Both the position numbers and the translations under genes were made by a program. A stretch of 64,000 nt of DNA from Micromonospora zamorensis. Its GTDB lineage: Bacteria > Actinomycetota > Actinomycetes > Mycobacteriales > Micromonosporaceae. Each line of letters begins with the position of its first letter. The stretch's first letter is position 1. Below the pieces are notes generated by a model that did no database searches, was not told the DNA's origin, and saw nothing but the letters and a program-made list of their open reading frames with translations. The stretch lies in the NCBI RefSeq assembly GCF_900090275.1, contig NZ_LT607755.1:6572001-6636000 (forward strand), in the 5' to 3' direction. Of the stretch, positions 56,584 to 64,000 are shown piece after piece.

Positions 56584-57921
56584 TTACCAGTTGGTGGAGC
56601 CGGGGACCTTGGGCCAGGGCTTCGAGGTGGGCTTGATCAGGTACGCGATGCCGCCGGAGCCGCCGGAGACGCCGCCGCTGGCGTTGGTGCGCTTGGTCCG
56701 CAGCCAGATCTGCTCGAACTGCGCGCGCTTGTAGACGTTGCGCACCACGTCGTTGCTGGACGATGCCGGGTCGTTGACGATCACGTCGCCGTCGGCGGTG
56801 AAGCCGACCACCACGAACAGGTGCCCGGAGGTGCCGTAGTTCGCCCCGTCCAGCTCACTGGCGAGGAAGGACTGGCTGGTCACGACGGGGATGCCGGCGG
56901 CGATGAAACGCTCCAGCTCGTCCAGCGAGTGCAGTCGGGTCACCCGACCCTCCAGCCCCGGGAAGCTGGCTGCGTACGCGGTGTTGAACGGCCAGTTGCC
57001 GGCGCCGTCGTACGCGTAGTCGTAGGTCATCCGGGCCGCGTGGTTGACCGTCGGGTCGGGGTAGGTCGGGTCCACCCAGGAGGTGTCGGCCTCCGAGGGC
57101 TTGCGACCCCAGTACTCGACCACCATCTCGGTGGAGGTGGGTGAGCACCAGGCCTCGCCGCCGCCGTCGTACTCGGGGTAGTGCCCGGAGTGCACGTTCT
57201 GCGAGTAGCGCGGCACCGGCAGCTCGACGCCCCAGGCGATGTGCCCGGCGCTCGGGGTCACGGTGAACCGGTCCGGCACTGTGGAACTCATCGCGCCGAG
57301 CATCCGCACCACCGGTGCGGCTGTCTGCCCGGGTGCCCGGTAGAGGGTCAGCCGCAGCTGGTACGACCGCAGCAGCACCCCGGCGGTGGCGTCGTCGATG
57401 CTGAAGGTGTCGGTCCAGATCGTCGACCAGGGGTCACCCTGCCGGTTGACGCTGGTCCGCTTGATGTCGGTGTCGCCGGACGCCCAGCGACCCATGACAT
57501 ACCACGGGGTCTGGTCGCCGCTGGTGTAGCTGCCCTGCATCTCCACCTGGATCCAGGTGCCGGCGGGGGTTTCCGCGTTCCAGGAGGCGATCAGCTCGCT
57601 GGCGTCGAACCCGACCCGGGTCACCGGTGAGGTCCAGGTGCCGTACTCCCAGGTGCGGGTGGTGCCGGTGTGCGGGTCGGCGTACTCGGTGGTGCCGGCC
57701 GGACGGGCCAGGGTGAGGCCCGCTCGGGCGCCGGGCACCACGCGGGTGCCGGACCGGCTGCCCCGGTGCCAGTCGGCGGGCCCGGACCAGTCCTGGAAGG
57801 TGATCTGCTCGTCGTGGGTGGCGGCGGGCGGGCGGGCCGCCGTCGCTGGCGCGCTGGTGGCGAGCAGGGTGAGCGCGGTGACGCCGGCGAGGGCGGCCGC
57901 GTGCAGGCGGGATCTGGCCAT
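56584..57921 (-). CDS. Secreted C39-family peptidase-like protein
   Basis: 445 residues. A signal peptide (HAAALAGVTALTLLATSAPA) is followed by a beta-rich N-terminal domain (about 35-235) and a C39-like papain-fold domain (about 240-425). The catalytic Cys is in GGGEAWCSPTSTEMVVEYWG and the His in TSGHLFVVVGF, with Asp in VIVNDPASS. RYSQNVHSGHYPEYDGGGEA marks the domain entry. The substrate is unknown; family relatives are secreted cysteine peptidases. CGGAGCACCC precedes the ATG. It is divergent from the M14 carboxypeptidase gene. In the 211-bp gap, TTCCC-N7-GGGAA (57964-57980) is a possible shared operator. Confidence 0.87.
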   Translation of the reverse strand: MARSRLHAAALAGVTALTLLATSAPATAARPPAATHDEQITFQDWSGPADWHRGSRSGTRVVPGARAGLTLARPAGTTEYADPHTGTTRTWEYGTWTSPVTRVGFDASELIASWNAETPAGTWIQVEMQGSYTSGDQTPWYVMGRWASGDTDIKRTSVNRQGDPWSTIWTDTFSIDDATAGVLLRSYQLRLTLYRAPGQTAAPVVRMLGAMSSTVPDRFTVTPSAGHIAWGVELPVPRYSQNVHSGHYPEYDGGGEAWCSPTSTEMVVEYWGRKPSEADTSWVDPTYPDPTVNHAARMTYDYAYDGAGNWPFNTAYAASFPGLEGRVTRLHSLDELERFIAAGIPVVTSQSFLASELDGANYGTSGHLFVVVGFTADGDVIVNDPASSSNDVVRNVYKRAQFEQIWLRTKRTNASGGVSGGSGGIAYLIKPTSKPWPKVPGSTNW

Positions 57922-58080
57922 GGGTGCTCCGCGGTGTCGAGAGGGGCATCGTCGCTGGTCAGTTTCCCGCTTGGAGGGAAGTTTCGCCAGATGTTCCTGA
58001 GTGGAAAATCATTGCCGCCGGGATGATCGGCTCGGGATGGACAAGGCAGCGAAGGATATTGATATGACCATGTGACAGGT

Positions 58081-58114
58081 GGTGAAGTGTGCTTCACCGA
58101 GCGGGATCTCCCGC
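58081..58114 (+). promoter_or_regulatory. Tandem hairpins in the 5' leader of the M14 carboxypeptidase
   Basis: GGTGAAG-TGTG-CTTCACC (58081-58098) and GCGGGA-TC-TCCCGC (58101-58114) are two perfect stems directly before the AGGAGG ribosome site. They could protect the mRNA or tune translation. No known riboswitch fold is recognised. Confidence 0.5.
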
Positions 58115-58132
58115 CGATCAAGGAGGTAGTTG

Positions 58133-60013
58133 ATGGCCCTCCGCACGCCCATCCCTCTCCGCCGCGTCCTGGTGCTCGCCGTCGTCACCGGGCTGGGCAT
58201 CGTCACCGTCGCCGCCGGTCCGGTCGCCGCCCGACCCGCACCGGACCGGTCCACCGAGCCGGCCGCCGCCAGCTACCGGGTGCTCGGCCCCCGGACCCTC
58301 GCCGACCGCAACGCGGTGGCCCGCACCGGAGCCGCCATCGACTACTCCGAACACGGAGTCCTGCACATCTCGGCGACCGCGGGTGAGGCCGCCGAGATCG
58401 GCAAGCTCGGCTTCCGGCTGGAACCGCTGGCCCCGCCGCCCAACGCCGAGCGCGGCGCCGGCGAGATCGGCACGATGGCCTTCCCGCCCGCCGACTCCAA
58501 CTACCACGACTACGCGGAACTGACCGCCGTCGTGAACCAGGTCGTCGCCGACCATCCGGCGATCGCCCGCAAGATCAGCATCGGTTCGTCGTACGAGGGC
58601 CGCGACCTGATGGCGGTGAAGATCTCCGACAACGTCGGCACCGACGAGAACGAGCCCGAGATCCTGTTCAACTCCCAACAGCACGCCCGTGAGCACCTGA
58701 CCGTCGAGATGGCGATCTACCTGCTCAACCTGTTCACCGACAGCTACGGCTCCGACTCCCGGATCACCAACATCGTCAACGGCCGGGAGATCTGGATCGT
58801 GCCGACGGTCAACCCGGACGGCAGCGAGTACGACATCGCCACCGGGTCGTACCGGTCCTGGCGCAAGAACCGGCAGCCCAACAGTGGTTCGTCCAACGTC
58901 GGCACCGACCTGAACCGCAACTGGTCCTACAACTGGGGTTGCTGCGGCGGCTCGTCCGGCACCACCTCGTCGGAGACCTACCGGGGGCCGTCGGCGTTCT
59001 CCGCACCCGAGACGCAGGCGCTGCGCAACTTCGTCAACGGTCGGGTGGTCGGTGGCGTGCAGCAGATCAAGGCCAACATCGACTTCCACACGTACTCGCA
59101 GCTGGTGCTCTGGCCCTACGGCTACACGACGGCGAACACCGCGACGGGCATGAACGCGGACCAGTACAACACCTTCGCCACCATCGGCCAGCAGATGGCG
59201 GCCACCAACAACTACACCCCGGAACAGTCCAGCGACCTCTACATCACCGACGGGGACAGCCTCGACTGGATGTGGGCCACCCACAACATCTGGGCGTACA
59301 CCTTCGAGATGTACCCGGGCTCGTCCGGCGGTGGCGGCTTCTACCCGCCCGATGAGGTCATCCCAGCGCAGACCTCGCGCAACCGGGAGGCGGTGCTGCT
59401 GCTGAGCGAGTACGCCGACTGCCCGTACCGGGCCATCGGCAAGCAGGCGCAGTACTGCGGCAGCGGCGGTGGCGGCACCACGGTCTGGTCGGACACCTTC
59501 GAGACCGCCACCGGCTGGACCATCAACCCGTCCGGCACCGACACCGCCACCCTCGGCGCGTTCGAGCGGGGCGCCGCCCAGGCGACCACGTCCTCCGGCG
59601 CCAAGCAGCTCACCCCGTACGCCGGATCCAACGACCTGGTCACCGGCCGGCTCGCCGGTTCGGCGGCCGGTGACTACGACGTCGACGGCGGCGTGACCAG
59701 TGCCAGGTCCCCGGCGGTGACCCTGCCGTCGTCCGGCACGCTGAGCCTCTCGCTGGCCTGGTACCTGGCGCACGGCTCGAACGCCTCGTCGGCGGACTAC
59801 CTGCGGGTGAGCGTGGTGCACAACGGCGGCACCACCGCGCTGCTCACCCAGGCTGGCGCGGCGACCAACCGCAACGGGAGCTGGGCGGTGGCCAACCTCA
59901 ACCTCACCCCGTACGCCGGGCAGTCGGTCCGCATCCTCGTTGAGGCGGCGGACGCCTCCGGCGCCAGCCTGGTAGAGGCGGCTGTGGACAACGTCACCAT
60001 CACGTCCTCCTGA
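58133..60013 (+). CDS. Secreted M14 zinc carboxypeptidase with C-terminal beta domain
   Basis: 626 residues from the ATG at 58133 (AGGAGG, 6-nt spacing). The signal peptide ([20 protein letters not shown]) is followed by a short propeptide and the M14 domain (about 120-430). Zinc ligands are in [14 protein letters not shown] (H-x-x-E) and [16 protein letters not shown] (H). The catalytic Glu is in YTFEMYPG, and [15 protein letters not shown] is the substrate-binding arginine region. The C-terminal 170 residues form a beta-sandwich like those of secreted M6/M14 peptidases. It should remove C-terminal residues from extracellular peptides. A very strong hairpin terminator follows. Confidence 0.95.
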   Translation: MALRTPIPLRRVLVLAVVTGLGIVTVAAGPVAARPAPDRSTEPAAASYRVLGPRTLADRNAVARTGAAIDYSEHGVLHISATAGEAAEIGKLGFRLEPLAPPPNAERGAGEIGTMAFPPADSNYHDYAELTAVVNQVVADHPAIARKISIGSSYEGRDLMAVKISDNVGTDENEPEILFNSQQHAREHLTVEMAIYLLNLFTDSYGSDSRITNIVNGREIWIVPTVNPDGSEYDIATGSYRSWRKNRQPNSGSSNVGTDLNRNWSYNWGCCGGSSGTTSSETYRGPSAFSAPETQALRNFVNGRVVGGVQQIKANIDFHTYSQLVLWPYGYTTANTATGMNADQYNTFATIGQQMAATNNYTPEQSSDLYITDGDSLDWMWATHNIWAYTFEMYPGSSGGGGFYPPDEVIPAQTSRNREAVLLLSEYADCPYRAIGKQAQYCGSGGGGTTVWSDTFETATGWTINPSGTDTATLGAFERGAAQATTSSGAKQLTPYAGSNDLVTGRLAGSAAGDYDVDGGVTSARSPAVTLPSSGTLSLSLAWYLAHGSNASSADYLRVSVVHNGGTTALLTQAGAATNRNGSWAVANLNLTPYAGQSVRILVEAADASGASLVEAAVDNVTITSS

Positions 60014-60016
60014 TCG

Positions 60017-60050
60017 GGTGGGGCCCCGCTCCGCCCCGCGGGGCCCCACC
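60017..60050. terminator. Hairpin terminator after the M14 carboxypeptidase
   Basis: GGTGGGGCCCCGC (60017-60029) and GCGGGGCCCCACC (60038-60050) are perfectly complementary over 13 bp, with an 8-nt loop. The stem begins 4 bp after the stop codon. Confidence 0.9.
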
Positions 60051-60182
60051 ACCCGTTTCCGAACACCACCAACTCGGACATACGCCCTCCGACGGTCACC
60101 GTGTGACGGTTCCGGGGGATCGACTCGCGGCGATCGGCGCGTGATCGATCCGGCACGTCCCGGCGGTGCGCTACCGTCTTAC

Positions 60183-60370
60183 CGACCAGTCCGCAGCGAA
60201 GCCGGTGCGAAACCCGGCGCTGTCCCGCAACTGTGATGCCCCACCCGACGGTGGGGACGAGCCAGGTCGCCTGCGGATCGGTCGCGAAACGCGCTCTCGA
60301 GGAAGGGCGCCTCGTGGGCGGGCGTACGAAAGTCCTGTCGGCGAAGCACCACACTCCTCGACCGACAGGA
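60183..60370 (+). promoter_or_regulatory. Cobalamin (AdoCbl/B12) riboswitch with SD-sequestering hairpin
   Basis: The aptamer (60183-60284) has the conserved strings AGCCGGTGCGAAACCCGGCG and CTGTCCCGCAACTGTGATG, and the B12 box GAGCCAGGTCGCCTGC. A closing P1 helix joins CGACCAGTCCGCAG and CTGCGGATCGGTCG. Downstream, TCCTGTCGG (60333-60341) is the perfect complement of CCGACAGGA (60362-60370), which includes part of the AGGAGG ribosome site (60367-60372). Ligand binding should favour this hairpin and shut off translation of the transport operon. Confidence 0.95.
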
Positions 60371-60376
60371 GGCCCC

Positions 60377-61306
60377 ATGTTCAGACGTACCCCTCGGCTC
60401 TTCGCCGCGACCCTCGCGGTCGCCGCGCTGGCCCTCGCCGCCTGCGCCGAGAAGGCCGACGACAAGCCGACCACCGGCACCGCGGCCGCCGCCTACCCGG
60501 TCACGGTCGGCACGCTCACCCTCGACAAGCGCCCCGAGAAGATCGTCGCGCTGTCGCCGACCGCCACCGAGATGCTCTTCGCGATCGGTGCCGGCCCGCA
60601 GGTGACCGCCGTCGACGACCAGTCCAACTATCCGGCCGACGCGCCCAAGAGCGACATCTCCGCCTTCCAGCCGAACGCCGAGGCGATCGCCGGCAAGAAC
60701 CCCGACCTGGTGGTGCTCTCCGACGACCGCAACAAGATCGTCGAGCAGCTCGGCAAGCTGAAGATCCCGGTGTACCAGACCCCGGCGGCCACCACGCTCG
60801 ACGACACGTACCGGCAGATCACCGAGCTGGGCACGCTGACCGGGCACGCCGACCAGGCCACCGACGTCGCCAGCCGGATGAAGGACGACATCGCCAAGCT
60901 GGTCAAGGACGTGCCGCAGCGCGCAGAGAAGCTCACCTACTACCACGAGCTGGGCCCCGAGCTGTACAGCGCGACCAGCAAGACCTTCATCGGCACGCTC
61001 TACAGCCAGATCGGTCTGACCAACATCGCCGACCCCGCCGACGCGGACGGCAAGAGCGCCGGCTACCCGCAGTTGTCCCAGGAGTTCATCGTCAAGGCCA
61101 ACCCGGACTTCGTCTTCCTGGCCGACTCCAAGTGCTGCCAGCAGAACGCCGACTCGGTCAAGGCGCGCAGCGGCTGGTCCGGGCTCACCGCGGTGAAGAA
61201 CAGCCAGGTGATCGCACTGGACGACGACGTCGCCTCCCGCTGGGGGCCGCGGGTCGTGGACCTGCTCCGGGTCATCATCGACGCGGTCGCCAAGGTGCCC
61301 GCGTGA
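60377..61306 (+). CDS. btuF: Cobalamin ABC transporter substrate-binding lipoprotein
   Basis: 309 residues from the ATG at 60377, 4 nt after AGGAGG. The lipoprotein signal ends at ALALAAC. The PF01497-type fold shows PEKIVALSPTATEMLFAIGA near the start, NPDLVVLSDDRNKIVEQLGK, and NPDFVFLADSKCCQQ in the second lobe. It carries a two-cysteine CC pair, which could form or prevent a disulfide and is not general in BtuF. Under B12 riboswitch control and followed by permease and ATPase genes, so its ligand is almost certainly a corrinoid. A sequence-only call would also allow a siderophore-binding protein. Confidence 0.9.
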   Translation: MFRRTPRLFAATLAVAALALAACAEKADDKPTTGTAAAAYPVTVGTLTLDKRPEKIVALSPTATEMLFAIGAGPQVTAVDDQSNYPADAPKSDISAFQPNAEAIAGKNPDLVVLSDDRNKIVEQLGKLKIPVYQTPAATTLDDTYRQITELGTLTGHADQATDVASRMKDDIAKLVKDVPQRAEKLTYYHELGPELYSATSKTFIGTLYSQIGLTNIADPADADGKSAGYPQLSQEFIVKANPDFVFLADSKCCQQNADSVKARSGWSGLTAVKNSQVIALDDDVASRWGPRVVDLLRVIIDAVAKVPA

Positions 61307-61319
61307 CCGTCGTCCGTCG

Positions 61320-62444
61320 GTGACCGGGCCGCTTCCCGCGGCCCGGTCCGCCGGACCGCCGTCCACGCCGCGCCCCGCCGGGCTGCCGTCAAGGGCCCGG
61401 CCCGCCGGGCTGCGCAAGCGGTGGCTGGTCGCCGGGGTGTTCGCGGTGCTCGTCGCGCTCGTCGCCGGGGTGTCGCTCGGCCCGGTCAGCCTGCCTGCAG
61501 GCAGCGTCGCGGCCGAGCTGCTCAACCTGATCCCGGGGGTGCACCTCGACAGCGGTCTCTCCGAGCGGGAGATCGCGATCGTCACCGAGCTGCGGTTGCC
61601 CCGGGTGGTGCTGGGCCTGCTGGTCGGCGGGCTGCTCGCCCTCGCCGGCGGCTGCTACCAGGGCGTCTTCCGCAACCCGCTCGCCGACCCGTACCTCCTG
61701 GGCGTGGCCGCCGGCGCCGGCCTCGCGGTCACCGCGGCGATCGCCCTCGGCGGCGCCGGCCGGCAGGGCGCGATCTCCGGGCTGCCGATGACCATCCCGT
61801 TGGCAGCCTTCGCCGGTTCACTGCTCGCCGTCACGATGACCTACGTGCTCGGCGCGGCCGGCGGGCGCGGCGGCTCGCCGGCGATGCTGATCCTGGCCGG
61901 AGTGGCGGTCTCCGCGTTCCTCTCCGCCGGGCAGACCTACCTGCTGCAACGACACTCCGACAGCATCCAACCGGTCTACTCCTGGCTGCTCGGCCGGCTG
62001 GCCACCGCCGGCTGGCACGACGTGCTGCTGGTGCTGCCGTACGCCGCTCTGACCACTGTGGTGGTGCTGCTGCACCGCCGTGAGCTGGACGTCCTCGCGG
62101 TCGGTGACGACGAGGCGAGAAGTCTGGGCCTGCACCCGCAGCGCACCCGCTACCTGTTGATCGCCGCAGCCTCCCTGGGCACCGCTGCGGCGGTCTCCGC
62201 GACCGGCCTGATCGGCTTCGTCGGCATCATCGTGCCGCACACCGTCCGGCTGCTCGCCGGGTCGAGCTACCGGGCGATCCTGCCGCTGTCACTGCTGTTC
62301 GGCGGTGCGTTCCTGGCACTGACCGACGTGGTGGCCCGCACCGTCGCCGCTCCGTCCGAGGTGCCGATCGGGGTGGTGACCGCCCTGCTGGGCGGCCCGT
62401 TCTTCGTGATCGTGCTGCGGACCGCCCGACGGGTGCTCACGTGA
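61320..62444 (+). CDS. btuC: Cobalamin ABC transporter permease (FecCD/BtuC type)
   Basis: 374 residues from the GTG at 61320. A Pro/Arg-rich cytoplasmic N-terminus of about 35 residues precedes nine to ten membrane helices. FecCD signatures include ELRLPRVVLGLLVGGLLALA, YQGVFRNPLADPYLLGVAAG and GLIGFVGIIVPHTVRLLAG, the last being the cytoplasmic coupling helix for the ATPase. It probably works as a dimer with BtuD and takes corrinoids from BtuF. It overlaps the ATPase gene by 4 bp and has a 13-bp gap after btuF. Confidence 0.93.
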   Translation: MTGPLPAARSAGPPSTPRPAGLPSRARPAGLRKRWLVAGVFAVLVALVAGVSLGPVSLPAGSVAAELLNLIPGVHLDSGLSEREIAIVTELRLPRVVLGLLVGGLLALAGGCYQGVFRNPLADPYLLGVAAGAGLAVTAAIALGGAGRQGAISGLPMTIPLAAFAGSLLAVTMTYVLGAAGGRGGSPAMLILAGVAVSAFLSAGQTYLLQRHSDSIQPVYSWLLGRLATAGWHDVLLVLPYAALTTVVVLLHRRELDVLAVGDDEARSLGLHPQRTRYLLIAAASLGTAAAVSATGLIGFVGIIVPHTVRLLAGSSYRAILPLSLLFGGAFLALTDVVARTVAAPSEVPIGVVTALLGGPFFVIVLRTARRVLT

Positions 62445-63385
62445 GCCGCGAGCCCGCCGCCGGCCCGCCCGGCGGTCGTCCGCCTGGCGGCCTTCCGTCC
62501 GGCGGTCCTTCGTCCGGGGGTCTTTCGTCCGGGGGTGGTGACGGCGGTGTGCCGGCCGTCGAGGTGCGCGGGCTGCACGTCGACCTCGGCGGCACACCGA
62601 TCCTGACCGGCGTCGACCTCACCGTCGCCGTCGGCGAGTGGGTCACCGTGATCGGCCCGAACGGCGCCGGCAAGTCCACCCTGTTGCGCGCCGTCGGCGG
62701 CCTGCTGCCCGCGCCGGGGGCGATCACCCTGTTCGGTACGGCGAGCACCGCGCTGCGCCGCCGGGACCGCGCCCGGGTGGTGGCCACCGTGGCACAGTCG
62801 CCGGTGGTGCCGCCCGGCATGTCGGTGCTGGACTACGTGCTGCTCGGCCGCACCCCGTACATCCCCACGCTGGGCCGGGAGTCGGCCGCCGACCTCGACG
62901 CCGTGCACGAGGTGCTCGGCCGGTTGGACCTCACCGGCTTCCACCGCCGTGAGCTGGCCACCCTCTCCGGAGGCGAACGGCAGCGGGTGTTCCTCGCCCG
63001 GGCACTCGCCCAGGGCGCGACGCTGCTGCTGCTCGACGAGCCGACCAGCGCGCTCGACATCGGGCACCAGCAGGAGGTGCTGGAACTGGTCGACCAGTTG
63101 CGCCGCGAGCACGGCCTGACCGTCCTCGCCACGATGCACGACCTCTCCCTGGCCGGCGAGTACGCCGACCGGATGGTGATGCTCGCCAGCGGTCAGGTGG
63201 TGGCCGCCGGAACCCCGTCCGAGGTGCTGACCGAGCACCTGCTGGCGACCCACTACCGGGCCAGCGTCCGGGTCGTCCCCGGCACCCACGGCCCACTGGT
63301 GGTCCCGGTCCGCCCCCGCGCCAGATCGTCCGGGTCAGGGGCCCAGGTCGATGACGGAGAAGAGGGCGCCCTGGGGGTCGCGTAG
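62441..63385 (+). CDS. btuD: Cobalamin ABC transporter ATP-binding protein (BtuD/HmuV type)
   Basis: 314 residues from the GTG at 62441. Motifs: Walker A GPNGAGKST, Q-loop TVAQSPVVPPGMSVLDYVLL, signature LSGGERQRV, Walker B LLLLDEPTSALD and switch His in TMHDLSLAGEYAD. The N-terminal 30 residues are repeats of PPGGRPPGGLPSGGPSSGG type, atypical for this family. The last 17 residues read through the 3' end of the opposite-strand VOC gene (51-bp overlap), so the C-terminus may be a late extension after loss of an earlier stop. With BtuC it powers corrinoid import. Confidence 0.92.
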   Translation: MSREPAAGPPGGRPPGGLPSGGPSSGGLSSGGGDGGVPAVEVRGLHVDLGGTPILTGVDLTVAVGEWVTVIGPNGAGKSTLLRAVGGLLPAPGAITLFGTASTALRRRDRARVVATVAQSPVVPPGMSVLDYVLLGRTPYIPTLGRESAADLDAVHEVLGRLDLTGFHRRELATLSGGERQRVFLARALAQGATLLLLDEPTSALDIGHQQEVLELVDQLRREHGLTVLATMHDLSLAGEYADRMVMLASGQVVAAGTPSEVLTEHLLATHYRASVRVVPGTHGPLVVPVRPRARSSGSGAQVDDGEEGALGVA

Positions 63386-64000
63386 GGCTGCGAACCGGCC
63401 CGCCGGGATGTCCCGGGGCGGGACCAGGATCGTTCCGCCCAGCTCGGCGGCGCGGGCCGCGGCGGCGTCCGCGTCGGTCACCGCGAAGTACACCGTCCAG
63501 TACGCGGGCAGGTCGGCCGGGAAGTCGTCGGCCAGCGGCGGCATCATCCCGGCGACGATCTGCGTCCCGAGCCGCCAGCCGGTGTACGTCATGGGGCCCA
63601 CCGCCTGGTCGTCCGGCTGCCAGCCGAACACCAGCTCGTAGAAGACCTTCGCGCCCTCGGGGTCGGGGGTGACCAGTTCGTTCCAGCTCATCGCGCCCGG
63701 CACGTTGAACACTTCGGCCCCGGCCATGGCCAAGGGCTGCCAGACGCTGAACGTGGCGCCGGCCGGGTCGGCGAAGACGGCCATCCAGCCCCGGTCGAAG
63801 ACCTCGAACGGCGGCACGACGACCTGGCCGCCGGCCCGCTCGACCCGGCCGGCGACCAGTTCCGCGTCGTCGGTGGCCAGGTACGTCGACCAGATCGGCA
63901 CCTGGTCCGGGATCGCCGGTGGCCCGGCCCCGGCCACCGGCCTGCCGTCGAGCAGGAAGACCGTGTAGCCGCCCGCCTCGGGCTCCGGTGTCACCCGGCC
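63335..64000 (-). CDS. VOC-family (glyoxalase/bleomycin-resistance-like) protein, 5' end outside window
   Basis: The frame runs off the right edge of the window; the last 221 residues are visible. Two VOC half-modules are apparent: one ending ATFSVWQPLA, the other SWNELVTPDPEGAKVFYELV, then FGWQPDDQAVGPMTYTGWRL, followed by YWTVYFAVTDADAAAARAAE and ending ALFSVIDLGP. This two-module arrangement is common in actinobacterial hydrolase-like VOC proteins of unknown substrate. Its 3' end overlaps the convergent btuD gene by 51 bp. An internal GTG at 63994 is not the true start. Confidence 0.88.
   Translation of the reverse strand, partial: GRVTPEPEAGGYTVFLLDGRPVAGAGPPAIPDQVPIWSTYLATDDAELVAGRVERAGGQVVVPPFEVFDRGWMAVFADPAGATFSVWQPLAMAGAEVFNVPGAMSWNELVTPDPEGAKVFYELVFGWQPDDQAVGPMTYTGWRLGTQIVAGMMPPLADDFPADLPAYWTVYFAVTDADAAAARAAELGGTILVPPRDIPAGRFAALRDPQGALFSVIDLGP

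Noticed and set aside
1..64000. tRNA genes, rRNA genes, integrase or transposase genes
   Set aside because: No T-loop-like GGTTCGANTC context, cloverleaf, or recombinase motif was found on either strand by eye.

Overview
The window is about 64 kb of very GC-rich DNA with dense, often overlapping genes, frequent GTG starts and ATGA/GTGA stop-start junctions. Together with bldC, futalosine-pathway menaquinone genes, a hemL-ccdA-resB-ccsB block in the mycobacterial order and many SpoIIE/STAS signalling proteins, this points to an actinobacterium, most likely of the Micromonosporaceae (Micromonospora-like). That assignment is inference from gene content and protein style. I saw no tRNA, rRNA, insertion sequence, CRISPR array or phage genes.

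Layout. 1-6.2 kb: end of a LuxR-type regulator, an XRE/cupin repressor divergent from a BenE-type permease, a PRC-barrel protein, a small gene with a LexA-type box, mscL, and a GntR/FadR regulator divergent from a CynX-like exporter. 6.2-12.3 kb: a STAS antagonist facing a six-gene overlapping operon, RsbR-like, RsbS-like, RsbT-like, an ATPase/RsbX-like phosphatase fusion, a histidine kinase and a receiver-GAF-PP2C phosphatase. This looks like a stressosome module joined to a two-component system. 12.3-21.1 kb: AraC and TIGR03086 genes, a PadR-ABC exporter operon, oligopeptidase B, an FAD oxidoreductase with a second LexA-type box, and membrane proteins. 21.1-28.8 kb: a second signalling cluster, an ATPase-GAF-PP2C phosphatase divergent from a giant soluble poly-HAMP hybrid kinase, then a receiver protein and a STAS antagonist.

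29-35.1 kb: heme and cytochrome c maturation operon (hemL, phosphatase, thioredoxin lipoprotein, ccdA, resB, ccsB) ending in a strong bidirectional hairpin. 35.1-39.2 kb: secreted protein, MarR gene with tandem operators divergent from an AhpD-like protein, and an epoxide-hydrolase-like enzyme. 39.3-46 kb: late menaquinone genes mqnL, mqnP and mqnM. They are interrupted by a GntR/DUF1648 operon and a class I terpene synthase, and followed by bldC and an Lrp/AsnC gene. 46-54.2 kb: SDR, Cds1-like PLP enzyme, glycolipid-binding protein, DEAD-box helicase with a long repetitive tail, a proline-rich membrane protein and an NlpC/P60 hydrolase. 54.4-60 kb: mqnE, two small membrane proteins and two secreted peptidases. 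60-64 kb: cobalamin riboswitch driving a B12 uptake operon (btuF-btuC-btuD), then a partial VOC protein.

Non-coding structure stands out. Four kinds of long imperfect palindromes occur between genes. One kind has three copies and one has two, and several overlap the stop codons of adjacent genes. About a dozen genes lack a Shine-Dalgarno sequence and instead show a TANNNT-like -10 element 6-8 nt before the start codon, which suggests leaderless mRNAs.
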